A stretch of 19,882 bases of DNA from Bacillota bacterium (GTDB taxonomy: Bacteria; Bacillota; Clostridia; Lachnospirales; Lachnospiraceae). How positions within the stretch are numbered: position 1 is the stretch's first letter; the number at the start of each line of letters is the position of its first letter. Location: assembly GCA_023415475.1 (NCBI GenBank), contig JAEZKL010000115.1:1-19882 (forward strand). Direction: 5' to 3'. Below the pieces are notes generated by a model. It made no database searches. It was not told where the DNA came from and worked only from the letters and a program-made list of their open reading frames with translations. The position numbers were made by a program, and so were the translations under genes. Positions 1-7,119 of the stretch are shown here, one piece after another.

Positions 1-49
1 GTAATTCTGAGATTAAATGAATGATCATATACAAGTTAGTATGTTTTCG

Positions 50-469
50 TTACAAGCTTCCTCTTACTTCCTGCCAGTCAACCAGAAGATTATAACGTTG
101 TGTTTTAAAACGAAGTACACAATAATTTGGATCCTCCGGACCGCTAAAATGGTTCGACAAACCATCATACCACATTTCTTTTTTAATATCCGGCTCGGTA
201 CAGATCTCAATCGTACCGACTAACGTGATGTTATAATCTGCTGCATTAAAACAAATGCTGGCTTGGTTACTTCGTTTTATTCGATCAGTTCTTGTTCCTC
301 CAAGACCGGTACAGAAGGTAATCCAATGAATACCATCCGCCTTAGAGGCAGTAATGGTTGATGCGGTTGGATAGCCATCCAAATCAATCAATGCTAATAC
401 ACAATAAGAAGCCACTCCGGTATTCTGCTGAATGATTTCTCCCGCTCTTTGTATGATTTCTTGATTCAT
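50..469 (-). CDS. Pyridoxamine 5'-phosphate oxidase-family (split-barrel flavin-binding) protein
   Basis: This is a 139-aa protein of the small PNPOx-like split-barrel class, whose members usually bind FMN or a related flavin and often act as stress-related reductases; the substrate here is unknown. Visible are the N-terminal helix, the strand VASYCVLALIDLDGYPTAST, a middle strand carrying ITFCTGLGGTRTDRIKRS (a phosphate-binding style Thr/Arg/Lys segment), then ASICFNAADYNITLVGTIEI, and a C-terminal RFKTQRYNLLVDWQ strand. The frame opens six codons further upstream, but ATG at 469 has AAGGAG 8 nt before it, so this start is chosen. The length fits the single-domain family. It is divergent from the lysR remnant, and its promoter must lie in the dyad-rich 488-788 region, so it may once have been that regulator's target. 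The family call is firm; the function is not. Confidence 0.85.
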   Translation of the reverse strand: MNQEIIQRAGEIIQQNTGVASYCVLALIDLDGYPTASTITASKADGIHWITFCTGLGGTRTDRIKRSNQASICFNAADYNITLVGTIEICTEPDIKKEMWYDGLSNHFSGPEDPNYCVLRFKTQRYNLLVDWQEVRGSL

Positions 470-566
470 GTTCCCACTCCTTAGCAAATATAATAATATA
501 TTTCGGGATTGCTAATCAGTTCAGTAAAGTAATACGATTCTGTCATAAACTGGTTTTCACTCTTCC

Positions 567-679
567 GATATGATAAGCATATCAATAGCAACATGACAAT
601 AGTATGTCATGTACAAAATCATAATTATTAATCACTATTGACCTGTAGCTACTACAGGGTACTACAATAATATTGTAGT
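567..679. promoter_or_regulatory. Cluster of four inverted repeats in the divergent intergenic region
   Basis: The region from 488 to 788 has no gene and carries four consecutive dyads: GATATG/CATATC (567-572, 578-583), ACATGACA/TGTCATGT (591-598, 605-612), CCTGTAG/CTACAGG (642-648, 652-658), and ACTACAATA-A-TATTGTAGT (661-679). A half-copy of the last, CTACAATAATATT, recurs at 759-771. They lie between divergent genes and upstream of a LysR-type reading frame, so operators for that regulator are the natural reading. None is followed by a T-run that would make it a terminator. Confidence 0.5.
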
Positions 680-714
680 TTTACATGAATATCTGTTTAT
701 AGATCTATGAATAG

Positions 715-743
715 TTGTATATAAAAAAAATATAATCTATAAT
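715..743 (+). promoter_or_regulatory. Predicted sigma-A-type promoter of the lysR remnant
   Basis: TTGTAT at 715-720, a 17-nt spacer, and a perfect TATAAT at 738-743. The expected start near 750 is about 40 nt before the lysR ATG. The dyad centred at 670 would lie about 80 bp upstream of this start, close to where LysR-type activators usually bind. Other TATAAT-like strings exist in this AT-rich stretch. Confidence 0.5.
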
Positions 744-788
744 ATCAATATAAAATATCTACAATAATATTAATATGGGAGAATTTAA

Positions 789-1111
789 ATGGAGCTACGG
801 GTATTAAAGTACTTTTTAGTCGTTGCACATGAAGAAAATATTACAAGAGCTACCAAGACCTTACATATCACTCAACCAACCCTATCGCGTCAATTGAAGG
901 AGTTGGATCTGAAACATATTCCATGCATGCTCTGGCAAAGAATATGAAACAATTTATCGAAGAATACCCTCGAATAAAATATAACCTGCATAGTGGTAAT
1001 GCTGATGATATAAAGGAAAAAATTAATAAAGGGTTGATTGATGTTGGCTTATTGGTGGAACCGGTAAATATTGAAAAATATGATTATGTTCGTCTTCCTA
1101 AGAAAGAGTAG
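789..1111 (+). pseudogene. LysR-family transcriptional regulator, internally deleted and truncated
   Basis: Codons from 789 encode a typical LysR winged-HTH N-terminus (MELRVLKYFLVVAHEENITR, then ITQPTLSRQLKEL). ATG 789 has GGGAG 7 nt upstream. At about 903-908 the sequence jumps, with a frame change, into GSETYSMHALAKNMKQFIEE and SGNADDIKEKINKGLIDVGL, which in intact relatives is the start of the effector-binding domain some 50-60 residues further on. The wing, the linker helix and the beginning of the effector domain are therefore missing. The second frame ends at TAG 1109-1111 after a DYVRLPKKE segment, well short of the roughly 300 aa of the family. The gene is non-functional as a full regulator; a 40-aa HTH fragment alone is unlikely to dimerise. 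The remainder of the effector domain is not found downstream. Confidence 0.85.
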
Positions 1112-1207
1112 TTACTGTGATAGGCAATTGGCATTATGGTAGGCTTCAATGGTACATAGTACCTTCTTATGATGAGCAGATTAATTCATTGCGATAGGAG
1201 ATTAGGT

Positions 1208-1795
1208 GTGAAAATTGAAAAAACAACGTTTCGATTAAGTATATTCTATATTGCAATATTCATTGGAATGGCAAGTATTAGTCCATTTTTAATACTATTC
1301 TATCAGCAAAAGGGGTTGACCTTTGCTCAAATAGGAATTGCCAGTGCAGCATACTCCATCGCGGGAGTATTTACTCAGCCATTTTGGGGATTTATCACGG
1401 ATAAGTACCTTAATAAAAGATTAACCTTAGTTATGCTAAGTGTATTCTGCTCATTAATTATATATAGCTTTCTAGTGGTAAACAGCGTCTATTCTGTTAT
1501 ATTAGCTGTAAGTCTATTGGCTGTCTTTCAAAGCTCAATTTATCCTATTTCGGATGCCTATAGCTATGAGATCATCGAACATGACCCCCGGATACAGTTT
1601 GGAAGAATACGATTGATGGGTAATATAGGTTATGCGATAGGTGCATTACTTCTTGGACTGATTATCCAGAATTATGGCTTAAGAATTTCCTATTTCATCT
1701 TTTCCGTTGTGATGATAATTGGATGTTTTATGATTGCTAAGGTAAAGTTTAACTATAAACACTCCACGGAAAAAATTAATTTACAGGATGGTTAA
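1208..1795 (+). CDS. MFS transporter, N-terminal six-helix half (split gene)
   Basis: This encodes 195 aa with about six hydrophobic segments and major-facilitator signatures: a SISPFLILFYQQKGLTFAQIG opening like the nucleoside:H+ symporter/MFS_1-like group, then FTQPFWGFITDKY with the Asp-Lys loop after helix 2, and FGRIRLMGNIGYAIGALL. The longer frame starts at 1169, but GTG at 1208 has AGGAG at 1196-1200 with 7-nt spacing and gives the expected N-terminus. It ends in the central cytoplasmic loop at TAA 1793-1795 and overlaps the second half by 8 bp, in a different frame. Together the halves give about 395 aa, the normal length of a 12-helix MFS protein, so this is most likely one gene broken by a frameshift. 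The substrate is unknown. Confidence 0.8.
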   Translation: MKIEKTTFRLSIFYIAIFIGMASISPFLILFYQQKGLTFAQIGIASAAYSIAGVFTQPFWGFITDKYLNKRLTLVMLSVFCSLIIYSFLVVNSVYSVILAVSLLAVFQSSIYPISDAYSYEIIEHDPRIQFGRIRLMGNIGYAIGALLLGLIIQNYGLRISYFIFSVVMIIGCFMIAKVKFNYKHSTEKINLQDG

Positions 1796-2387
1796 ATTAT
1801 TTCGAGATAAGAGGTTTATGATTTTAATGATTTCAGCTATGGTTTGTAACATAGCAATAGGCGGTAATGTAAGCTATCTTGCAATATTAATCCAAAGGAC
1901 CGGAGGAAATACCGGTAATCTGGGATTTGTTTGGTTCCTCATAGCACTGAGTGCAATACCGGTTTTATATTATGGAAAGAGATTACTTACGATATTTGAT
2001 AAGCTTAATATCTATCTGATCGGTATCATGTTTTATGCACTGCGCTTTTTCCTGGACACAATATTTACTTCCTATGATTTCATAATAATTATTCAATTAC
2101 TGGAAAGTGTTTCCTATCCCTTAGTTTTATTAGGAGCCTTGGAATATTTGAATAAGATAACGCCGGATAAAGTCAAAACCACATCTATGACCTTTTACAC
2201 AGCTACCTATGGAGTGGGTGGATTTATCGGGAACATATTAGGCGGAATGCTTCTGGAGAAGGCTGATATATTCTTGTTATACAGAGTTTTTGCCATCGTT
2301 TCGGTGATAGGATGTATCGTTGTTCTCATATTAAAGAGAACAGATAAAATGATTAGAGTCGATCAGATAGAACTTACTGTTCCATAG
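1788..2387 (+). CDS. MFS transporter, C-terminal six-helix half (split gene)
   Basis: This 199-aa frame holds the second six membrane segments of the same MFS transporter: LFRDKRFMILMISAMVCN opens helix 7, followed by NLGFVWFLIALSAIPVLYYG and a TYGVGGFIGNILGGMLLEK segment typical of helix 11. Its ATG (1788) lies inside the end of the preceding frame and has only ACAGG directly against it, a poor ribosome site, so independent initiation is doubtful. Reading upstream, this frame stays open through the loop, and the six-A run at 1770-1775 lies in the region where both frames are open. Removing one A there would fuse the halves. A strong terminator follows at 2457. It is either a pseudogene, a slippage-dependent gene, or a sequencing error. 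Confidence 0.75.
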   Translation: MVKLFRDKRFMILMISAMVCNIAIGGNVSYLAILIQRTGGNTGNLGFVWFLIALSAIPVLYYGKRLLTIFDKLNIYLIGIMFYALRFFLDTIFTSYDFIIIIQLLESVSYPLVLLGALEYLNKITPDKVKTTSMTFYTATYGVGGFIGNILGGMLLEKADIFLLYRVFAIVSVIGCIVVLILKRTDKMIRVDQIELTVP

Positions 2388-2456
2388 AAGATACTTAAAA
2401 TACATAAAAAAACGAAGAGAACGAGGTTCATATCTCTGTTCCAATAAGTAAAGGTG

Positions 2457-2498
2457 ATAGTCAATGAAAATACAATATATTTCATTGACTATTTTTTT
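2457..2498 (+). terminator. Rho-independent terminator after the MFS gene
   Basis: A perfect 13-bp stem, ATAGTCAATGAAA (2457-2469) with TTTCATTGACTAT (2480-2492), a 10-nt loop, and a run of seven T ending at 2498. It separates the MFS unit from the kdp operon. Confidence 0.9.
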
Positions 2499-2507
2499 AA
2501 TGACTTT

Positions 2508-2575
2508 TTCTTAAGAACTTCTTAATAGATCGGGCTTCATTCTTAATACCCCCCTAATAACATTTTATATATAAT
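2508..2575 (+). promoter_or_regulatory. kdp promoter with three phased TTCTTAA boxes (candidate KdpE operator)
   Basis: Identical heptamers TTCTTAA occur at 2508-2514, 2519-2525 and 2540-2546, that is 11 bp and then 21 bp apart, about one and two helical turns. A perfect TATAAT stands at 2570-2575. With a 17-nt spacer the -35 position (2547-2552) reads TACCCC, far from consensus and directly next to the third box. OmpR/PhoB-family regulators such as KdpE commonly bind direct repeats spaced by about 11 bp beside weak -35 elements, so this is a good candidate KdpE site. The assignment to KdpE is inferred from location. Confidence 0.6.
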
Positions 2576-2602
2576 GAAGACATTAAGTAATGCTTATATT
2601 GA

Positions 2603-2647
2603 AGATTGTTATATGTATTGGTATGAATTCAAAAAGCGGAGCAATCT
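2603..2647 (+). other. Possible hairpin in the kdp 5' leader
   Basis: AGATTGTT (2603-2610) can pair with AGCAATCT (2640-2647), eight pairs with one G-U, around a 29-nt loop, within a leader of about 110 nt. I do not see the long conserved core of the c-di-AMP (ydaO) riboswitch that controls some Firmicutes K+ transporter genes. The pairing could be chance. Confidence 0.2.
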
Positions 2648-2689
2648 AAAATATAATAAAAAATTTTAATGGATAGGAAGTGATAGAAG

Positions 2690-2779
2690 ATGAACATAGT
2701 TCTGATAATAGCTGCTTTAATTGGGCTTATGTTACTAGGTTATTTATTCTATATTTTATTTAAGGGTGAGAATTTATGA
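2690..2779 (+). CDS. kdpF: KdpF, small membrane subunit of the K+-transporting ATPase
   Basis: This 29-aa single-helix peptide (MNIVLIIAALIGLMLLGYLF, ending FKGENL) lies immediately upstream of kdpA and overlaps it by 4 bp (ATGA, 2776-2779). KdpF is a one-helix hydrophobic subunit that stabilises the KdpFABC complex in the inner membrane; the size (29 aa in E. coli) and position match. AGGAAG at 2675-2680 stands 9 nt before the ATG. The overlap implies translational coupling to kdpA. The call rests on position, length and hydrophobicity, since such a short peptide has little sequence signature. Confidence 0.85.
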   Translation: MNIVLIIAALIGLMLLGYLFYILFKGENL

Positions 2780-4464
2780 GTATGATTTGGTTACAAAATA
2801 TTATCCTTCTCATTTTACTTATTGGAATTTCAATACCTTTGGGAAACTATACTTATAAGGTTATGACAGGTCAAAAGGTATTTATGACACGTATTCTATC
2901 TCCTGTTGAAAAGGGGATATACCGAATGCTGGGTATTACGGATGATAACGAAATGAGCGCTAAAAAATATACCGTAAGTGTTCTGGTGTTTTCTGGAGTT
3001 GGCTTGGTAGTATTATTTTTAATGTTAATACTACAGGGATTGCTGCCATTTAATCCGGAAAATATGAAGCCGGTCAAATGGGATTTGGCATTTAATACTG
3101 CTGCGAGCTTTATATCAAATACAAACTGGCAGGCATATTCCGGAGAAGCAACCTTATCTTATTTTACACAATCTGTCGGATTAACCGTGCAAAACTTCAT
3201 TTCAGCGGGAGTAGGTAATGCAGTACTATTTGCCCTAATAAGAGGCTTTACCTCGAAAAACAAAAAAACAATCGGTTGTTTCTGGCATGACTTGACACGT
3301 TCGATACTATATGTTTTACTTCCGCTGTCATTTATTGTAGCAATTGTACTGGTATCTCAAGGAGTGGTTCAGTCGTTATCCGGTTATATCAATATTACTA
3401 CTCTGGAAAATGGAGTATCACAGACAATTCCATTAGGACCGGCAGCCAGCCAGATAGCGATAAAACAATTAGGTACCAATGGTGGAGGCTTCTTTGGTAT
3501 GAATTCAGCGTATCCTCTGGAGAATCCGACATCATTATCGAATATACTACAGATCCTTTCGATCGTGCTTATTCCTGCTTCCTTATGTGTTTCCTTTGGT
3601 AAGGCAGTTAAGGATACGAAACAAGGAAGAACCATATTATTGGCAATGCTGATCTTGTTTATAGCTGCCCTTGCCATTGTTACTGTCAGTGAAAAATACG
3701 GAGCTGTTTCTTATGAGGGAGTGATTGGAACTGGTAATATGGAAGGGAAAGAAGTCGTACATGGGATCGGAGGCTCTGCGCTATGGGGAACTGCAACCAC
3801 AGCCGCTTCCAATGGATCAGTGAATTCCATGCATGACAGCTTCACACCGATTGGCGGCATGATAATGATGTTTTTGATGCAGTTGGGTGAAATTGTATTT
3901 GGTGGAGTAGGTAGCGGACTATACGGCATGATCGCGTTTATCGTTCTTACTGTTTTTATCGCCGGATTAATGGTTGGACGTACACCGGAGTATCTTGGAA
4001 AGAAAATTGAACCATATGATATGAAGATGGTATGTTTGATTATATTAGCACCGCCACTTCTAACACTTTTAGGCACCGCGGTTGCGGTTATGCATCCACA
4101 GGTTACAACCTGGTTAACTAATTCAGGCGCACATGGATTTTCAGAGGTTCTCTATTCCTTCTCGTCATTAGCCAATAATAATGGAAGTGCATTTGGCGGA
4201 TATAATGCAAATACTGTGTTTACGAATGTCGTTGGAGGAGTAATCATGTTGGTGGTTCGATTTATACCAATGGTAGCTGCGATCGCTCTTGCCGGTAACC
4301 TGGCTAATAAAAAGACAGTTACTGCTTCAGAAGGTACTCTTTCAACAAGCAATACTATGTTTGTTGGATTATTAATATCGATAATACTAATTATAGGTGC
4401 ATTAAGCTTTTTACCTGCTTTGGCACTTGGTCCGATTGCAGACTATTTTACAACATTGAAATAA
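2776..4464 (+). CDS. kdpA: Potassium-transporting ATPase subunit A (channel-like, K+-selective subunit)
   Basis: KdpA, 562 aa (E. coli 557), is the K+-binding and selectivity subunit of the high-affinity KdpFABC pump, built from four M1-P-M2 repeats related to K+ channels and Trk/Ktr proteins. Pore-loop signatures are visible in order: SNTNWQAYSGE around residues 114-124, TNGGGFFG around 234-241, a SFTPIGGM segment near 350, and LANNNGSAFGG around 465-475. About ten hydrophobic segments span the protein, and the N-terminus is a membrane helix without a cleavable signal. The ribosome site (GGGTGAG) lies inside kdpF. kdpB starts 9 bp after the stop. No lesion is seen. Confidence 0.97.
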   Translation: MSMIWLQNIILLILLIGISIPLGNYTYKVMTGQKVFMTRILSPVEKGIYRMLGITDDNEMSAKKYTVSVLVFSGVGLVVLFLMLILQGLLPFNPENMKPVKWDLAFNTAASFISNTNWQAYSGEATLSYFTQSVGLTVQNFISAGVGNAVLFALIRGFTSKNKKTIGCFWHDLTRSILYVLLPLSFIVAIVLVSQGVVQSLSGYINITTLENGVSQTIPLGPAASQIAIKQLGTNGGGFFGMNSAYPLENPTSLSNILQILSIVLIPASLCVSFGKAVKDTKQGRTILLAMLILFIAALAIVTVSEKYGAVSYEGVIGTGNMEGKEVVHGIGGSALWGTATTAASNGSVNSMHDSFTPIGGMIMMFLMQLGEIVFGGVGSGLYGMIAFIVLTVFIAGLMVGRTPEYLGKKIEPYDMKMVCLIILAPPLLTLLGTAVAVMHPQVTTWLTNSGAHGFSEVLYSFSSLANNNGSAFGGYNANTVFTNVVGGVIMLVVRFIPMVAAIALAGNLANKKTVTASEGTLSTSNTMFVGLLISIILIIGALSFLPALALGPIADYFTTLK

Positions 4465-4473
4465 GGTGGTCAT

Positions 4474-6528
4474 ATGAATAAAAAAAATAAAAATGAAATA
4501 TGGATTGATGCAATAAAGCAATCATTTGTAAAGCTATCACCAAGGATTCAATTAAAAAATCCTGTTATGTTTGTTGTTTATATTGGAGCTATTATGACAA
4601 CAAGCTTGTATATTTTAATCTTTTTTGGGATTAAGGATGAGAATGCCGGTTATACACTTACAATCGCATTAATATTATGGTTTACTGTTCTGTTTGCGAA
4701 TTTTGCAGAAGCAATAGCAGAAGGACGAGGCCGTGCACAGGCAAATTCATTACGCAGTGCGCGAAAAGATGTGAAAGCTAAGAAATTAGAATCACAAGAT
4801 AATCATGATGATTTTACTGAAGTATTATCAAATAAGCTGAAGCGTGGAGATATTTTTTATGTTACAGCCGGAGACCAGATTCCCATGGATGGTGAAGTGA
4901 TTGATGGTGTTGCTTCTGTAGATGAAAGTGCTATTACAGGGGAATCAGCACCGGTTATTCGCGAGTCTGGCGGCGATCGTAGTGCTGTGACCGGTGGGAC
5001 TACCGTGATCTCTGATTGGCTTGTGGTAAAAGTAACAGCAGAGGCAGGAGAAAGCTTTCTCGATAAGATGATAGCAATGGTCGAAGGTGCTTCCAGAAAG
5101 AAGACACCAAATGAAATCGCACTTCAGATTCTATTGGTGACATTAACAATTATATTTCTTGTGGTAACTGCAACCCTATTACCTTTCTCTGATTTTTCCA
5201 GTCGGCAGGCAGGCATTGGTAAAGCAATCTCTATCACAAACATTATAGCCTTACTTGTTTGCTTAGCACCTACTACCATCGGTGCCTTGCTATCCTCCAT
5301 AGGAATTGCCGGTATGAGTCGGCTTAATCAGGCAAATGTTCTTGCGATGAGTGGTCGTGCAATCGAAGCAGCCGGAGATGTAGATGTACTTTTATTAGAT
5401 AAAACAGGAACAATCACTCTTGGTAACCGTCAGGCAAGTGAGTTTATTCCTGTTAAAGGGGTAAAGGAACAGGAACTTGCAGATGCGGCACAGCTATCAT
5501 CGATTGCAGACGAAACAGCAGAAGGACGAAGCATTGTTGTATTGGCAAAAGAAAAATTTGGTATTCGGGGGCGGGAGTTAACTAAGTTGAATGCAACATT
5601 CATAGAATTTTCCGCCAAAACCAGAATCAGTGGTGTGGATTTTCAAGGAAATGAGATAAGAAAAGGTGCAGCGGATGCCATTAAAAATTATGTACTTCAA
5701 AAAGGCGGAGTGTACCCTGAGGAATGCACTGAAATCGTAAAAATGGTTGCATCTAAAGGTGGCACACCGTTAGTGGTTGCGGCAAACTCAAAGATATTAG
5801 GTGTCATTTATCTTAAGGATATCGTAAAAAACGGTGTGAAAGAACGTTTTGATGATTTAAGAAAGATGGGTATTAAGACTATCATGATTACCGGTGATAA
5901 TCCAATGACAGCTGCAGCAATTGCAGCCGAAGCCGGTGTTGATGATTTTTTGGCAGAAGCTACACCGGAAGCAAAATTAGCTTTGATTCGTGATTACCAA
6001 TCCAAGGGACATATGGTTGCTATGACCGGAGACGGTACGAACGATGCTCCTGCATTAGCTCAGGCAGATGTTGCAGTAGCAATGAATTCTGGTACACAAG
6101 CGGCTAAAGAAGCTGGAAATATGGTGGATCTGGATTCCAGTCCAACTAAGCTGATCGATATTGTACAAATTGGAAAACAACTATTAATGACCAGAGGAGC
6201 ATTAACGACTTTTAGTGTGGCAAATGATGTGGCAAAATATTTTGCTATCATTCCGGTATTGTTTTTTGGGATTTTCCCTGAATTGGCAGCACTTAATTTT
6301 TTGGGTCTGACCAGCAGTAGGAGTGCCATTTTATCTGCCATTATTTACAATGCACTAATTATCGTTGCACTAATACCGCTTGCATTAAAGGGTGTAAAAT
6401 ACCATGAGCTTCCGGCAGGAAGATTGCTTTCCAGAAATCTTCTCGTATACGGGCTCGGTGGCATTATTGTACCGTTTATAGCAATTAAATTAATTGATAT
6501 GATTCTGACCATATGTGGTCTTGTGTGA
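4474..6528 (+). CDS. kdpB: Potassium-transporting ATPase subunit B (P-type ATPase)
   Basis: KdpB, 684 aa (E. coli 682), is the P-type ATPase subunit that hydrolyses ATP to drive K+ uptake through KdpA. All catalytic motifs are present: TGES at residues 155-158 (actuator domain), DKTGT with the phosphorylated Asp at 309, TGDN at 473-476, and the hinge DGTND at 520-524. In E. coli the Ser of TGES is the inhibitory phosphorylation site; the equivalent Ser158 is kept here. Two N-terminal and several C-terminal membrane helices are visible. AAGGTGG lies just upstream of ATG 4474, overlapping the kdpA stop region. kdpC follows at 6540 after an 11-bp gap. Confidence 0.98.
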   Translation: MNKKNKNEIWIDAIKQSFVKLSPRIQLKNPVMFVVYIGAIMTTSLYILIFFGIKDENAGYTLTIALILWFTVLFANFAEAIAEGRGRAQANSLRSARKDVKAKKLESQDNHDDFTEVLSNKLKRGDIFYVTAGDQIPMDGEVIDGVASVDESAITGESAPVIRESGGDRSAVTGGTTVISDWLVVKVTAEAGESFLDKMIAMVEGASRKKTPNEIALQILLVTLTIIFLVVTATLLPFSDFSSRQAGIGKAISITNIIALLVCLAPTTIGALLSSIGIAGMSRLNQANVLAMSGRAIEAAGDVDVLLLDKTGTITLGNRQASEFIPVKGVKEQELADAAQLSSIADETAEGRSIVVLAKEKFGIRGRELTKLNATFIEFSAKTRISGVDFQGNEIRKGAADAIKNYVLQKGGVYPEECTEIVKMVASKGGTPLVVAANSKILGVIYLKDIVKNGVKERFDDLRKMGIKTIMITGDNPMTAAAIAAEAGVDDFLAEATPEAKLALIRDYQSKGHMVAMTGDGTNDAPALAQADVAVAMNSGTQAAKEAGNMVDLDSSPTKLIDIVQIGKQLLMTRGALTTFSVANDVAKYFAIIPVLFFGIFPELAALNFLGLTSSRSAILSAIIYNALIIVALIPLALKGVKYHELPAGRLLSRNLLVYGLGGIIVPFIAIKLIDMILTICGLV

Positions 6529-6539
6529 GGGGTGCTGAT

Positions 6540-7100
6540 ATGAAAAAAATCATAAATGAATTTCGACCTGCTATTATTTTACTTTTGATATTTGCGATAT
6601 TGTGCGGTGTGGTATATACTGGAATAATAACCGGAATAGCCCAAGTGTTTTTTCATAACAAGGCAAATGCAAGTATTATTACAATTACGATTGCCGACGG
6701 ATCTGAGGTTAAAATTGGTTCGGAATTGATTGCTCAAGAGTTCACAAGAGCAGAGTACCTGATTGGTAGACCGTCAGGTACCTCCAATTTGTCTTCAACG
6801 AGTAAAGAACTGCAACAAAAAGTGAATGAAAGAATTAAGTGGTGGCATAATTTTGACCCGAAGAATACAGCAGATATACCTACTGATCTTATCTATGCTT
6901 CGGGTAGCGGAGTTGATCCCAATATATCGGTAGATGCAGCGCAATACCAAGTCAAAAGAATAGCTGAAGTACGTAATATCAGCGAAGAGAAGGTCAAGGA
7001 TATTATTGCACAATATACCACCGGCAGATTTCTTGGTATTTTTGGCGAGCCGGCTGTAAATGTTCTTAAGGTAAATCTTGCTTTGGATGGAAAAATGTAA
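6540..7100 (+). CDS. kdpC: Potassium-transporting ATPase subunit C
   Basis: KdpC, 186 aa (E. coli 190), is the single-span accessory subunit that raises nucleotide affinity of KdpB and helps hold KdpA and KdpB together. One N-terminal hydrophobic helix (about residues 8-28) is followed by the family signatures YLIGRPSGTSNL, PTDLIYASGSGVDPNIS with AAQYQVKRIAEVR, and a C-terminal RFLGIFGEPAVNVLKVNLAL. The frame extends upstream to 6513 inside kdpB, but ATG 6540 with the GAGGGG site just before it gives the usual KdpC N-terminus. kdpD starts 20 nt after the stop. Confidence 0.96.
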   Translation: MKKIINEFRPAIILLLIFAILCGVVYTGIITGIAQVFFHNKANASIITITIADGSEVKIGSELIAQEFTRAEYLIGRPSGTSNLSSTSKELQQKVNERIKWWHNFDPKNTADIPTDLIYASGSGVDPNISVDAAQYQVKRIAEVRNISEEKVKDIIAQYTTGRFLGIFGEPAVNVLKVNLALDGKM

Positions 7101-7119
7101 ATGATTGAGGTGATATTTG

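Noticed and set aside
1169..1207. Upstream ATG start for the MFS gene
   Set aside because: GTG at 1208 has a well-spaced AGGAG and yields the usual N-terminus; the longer version adds a non-hydrophobic, unrelated stretch.
2576..2689. A c-di-AMP (ydaO) riboswitch in the kdp leader
   Set aside because: The leader is only about 110 nt and I could not find the conserved core; only one weak hairpin is visible.
3384..4076. Antisense open frames within kdpA, and similar ones in kdpB
   Set aside because: No start signals and no recognisable protein; shadows of strongly conserved coding sequence.
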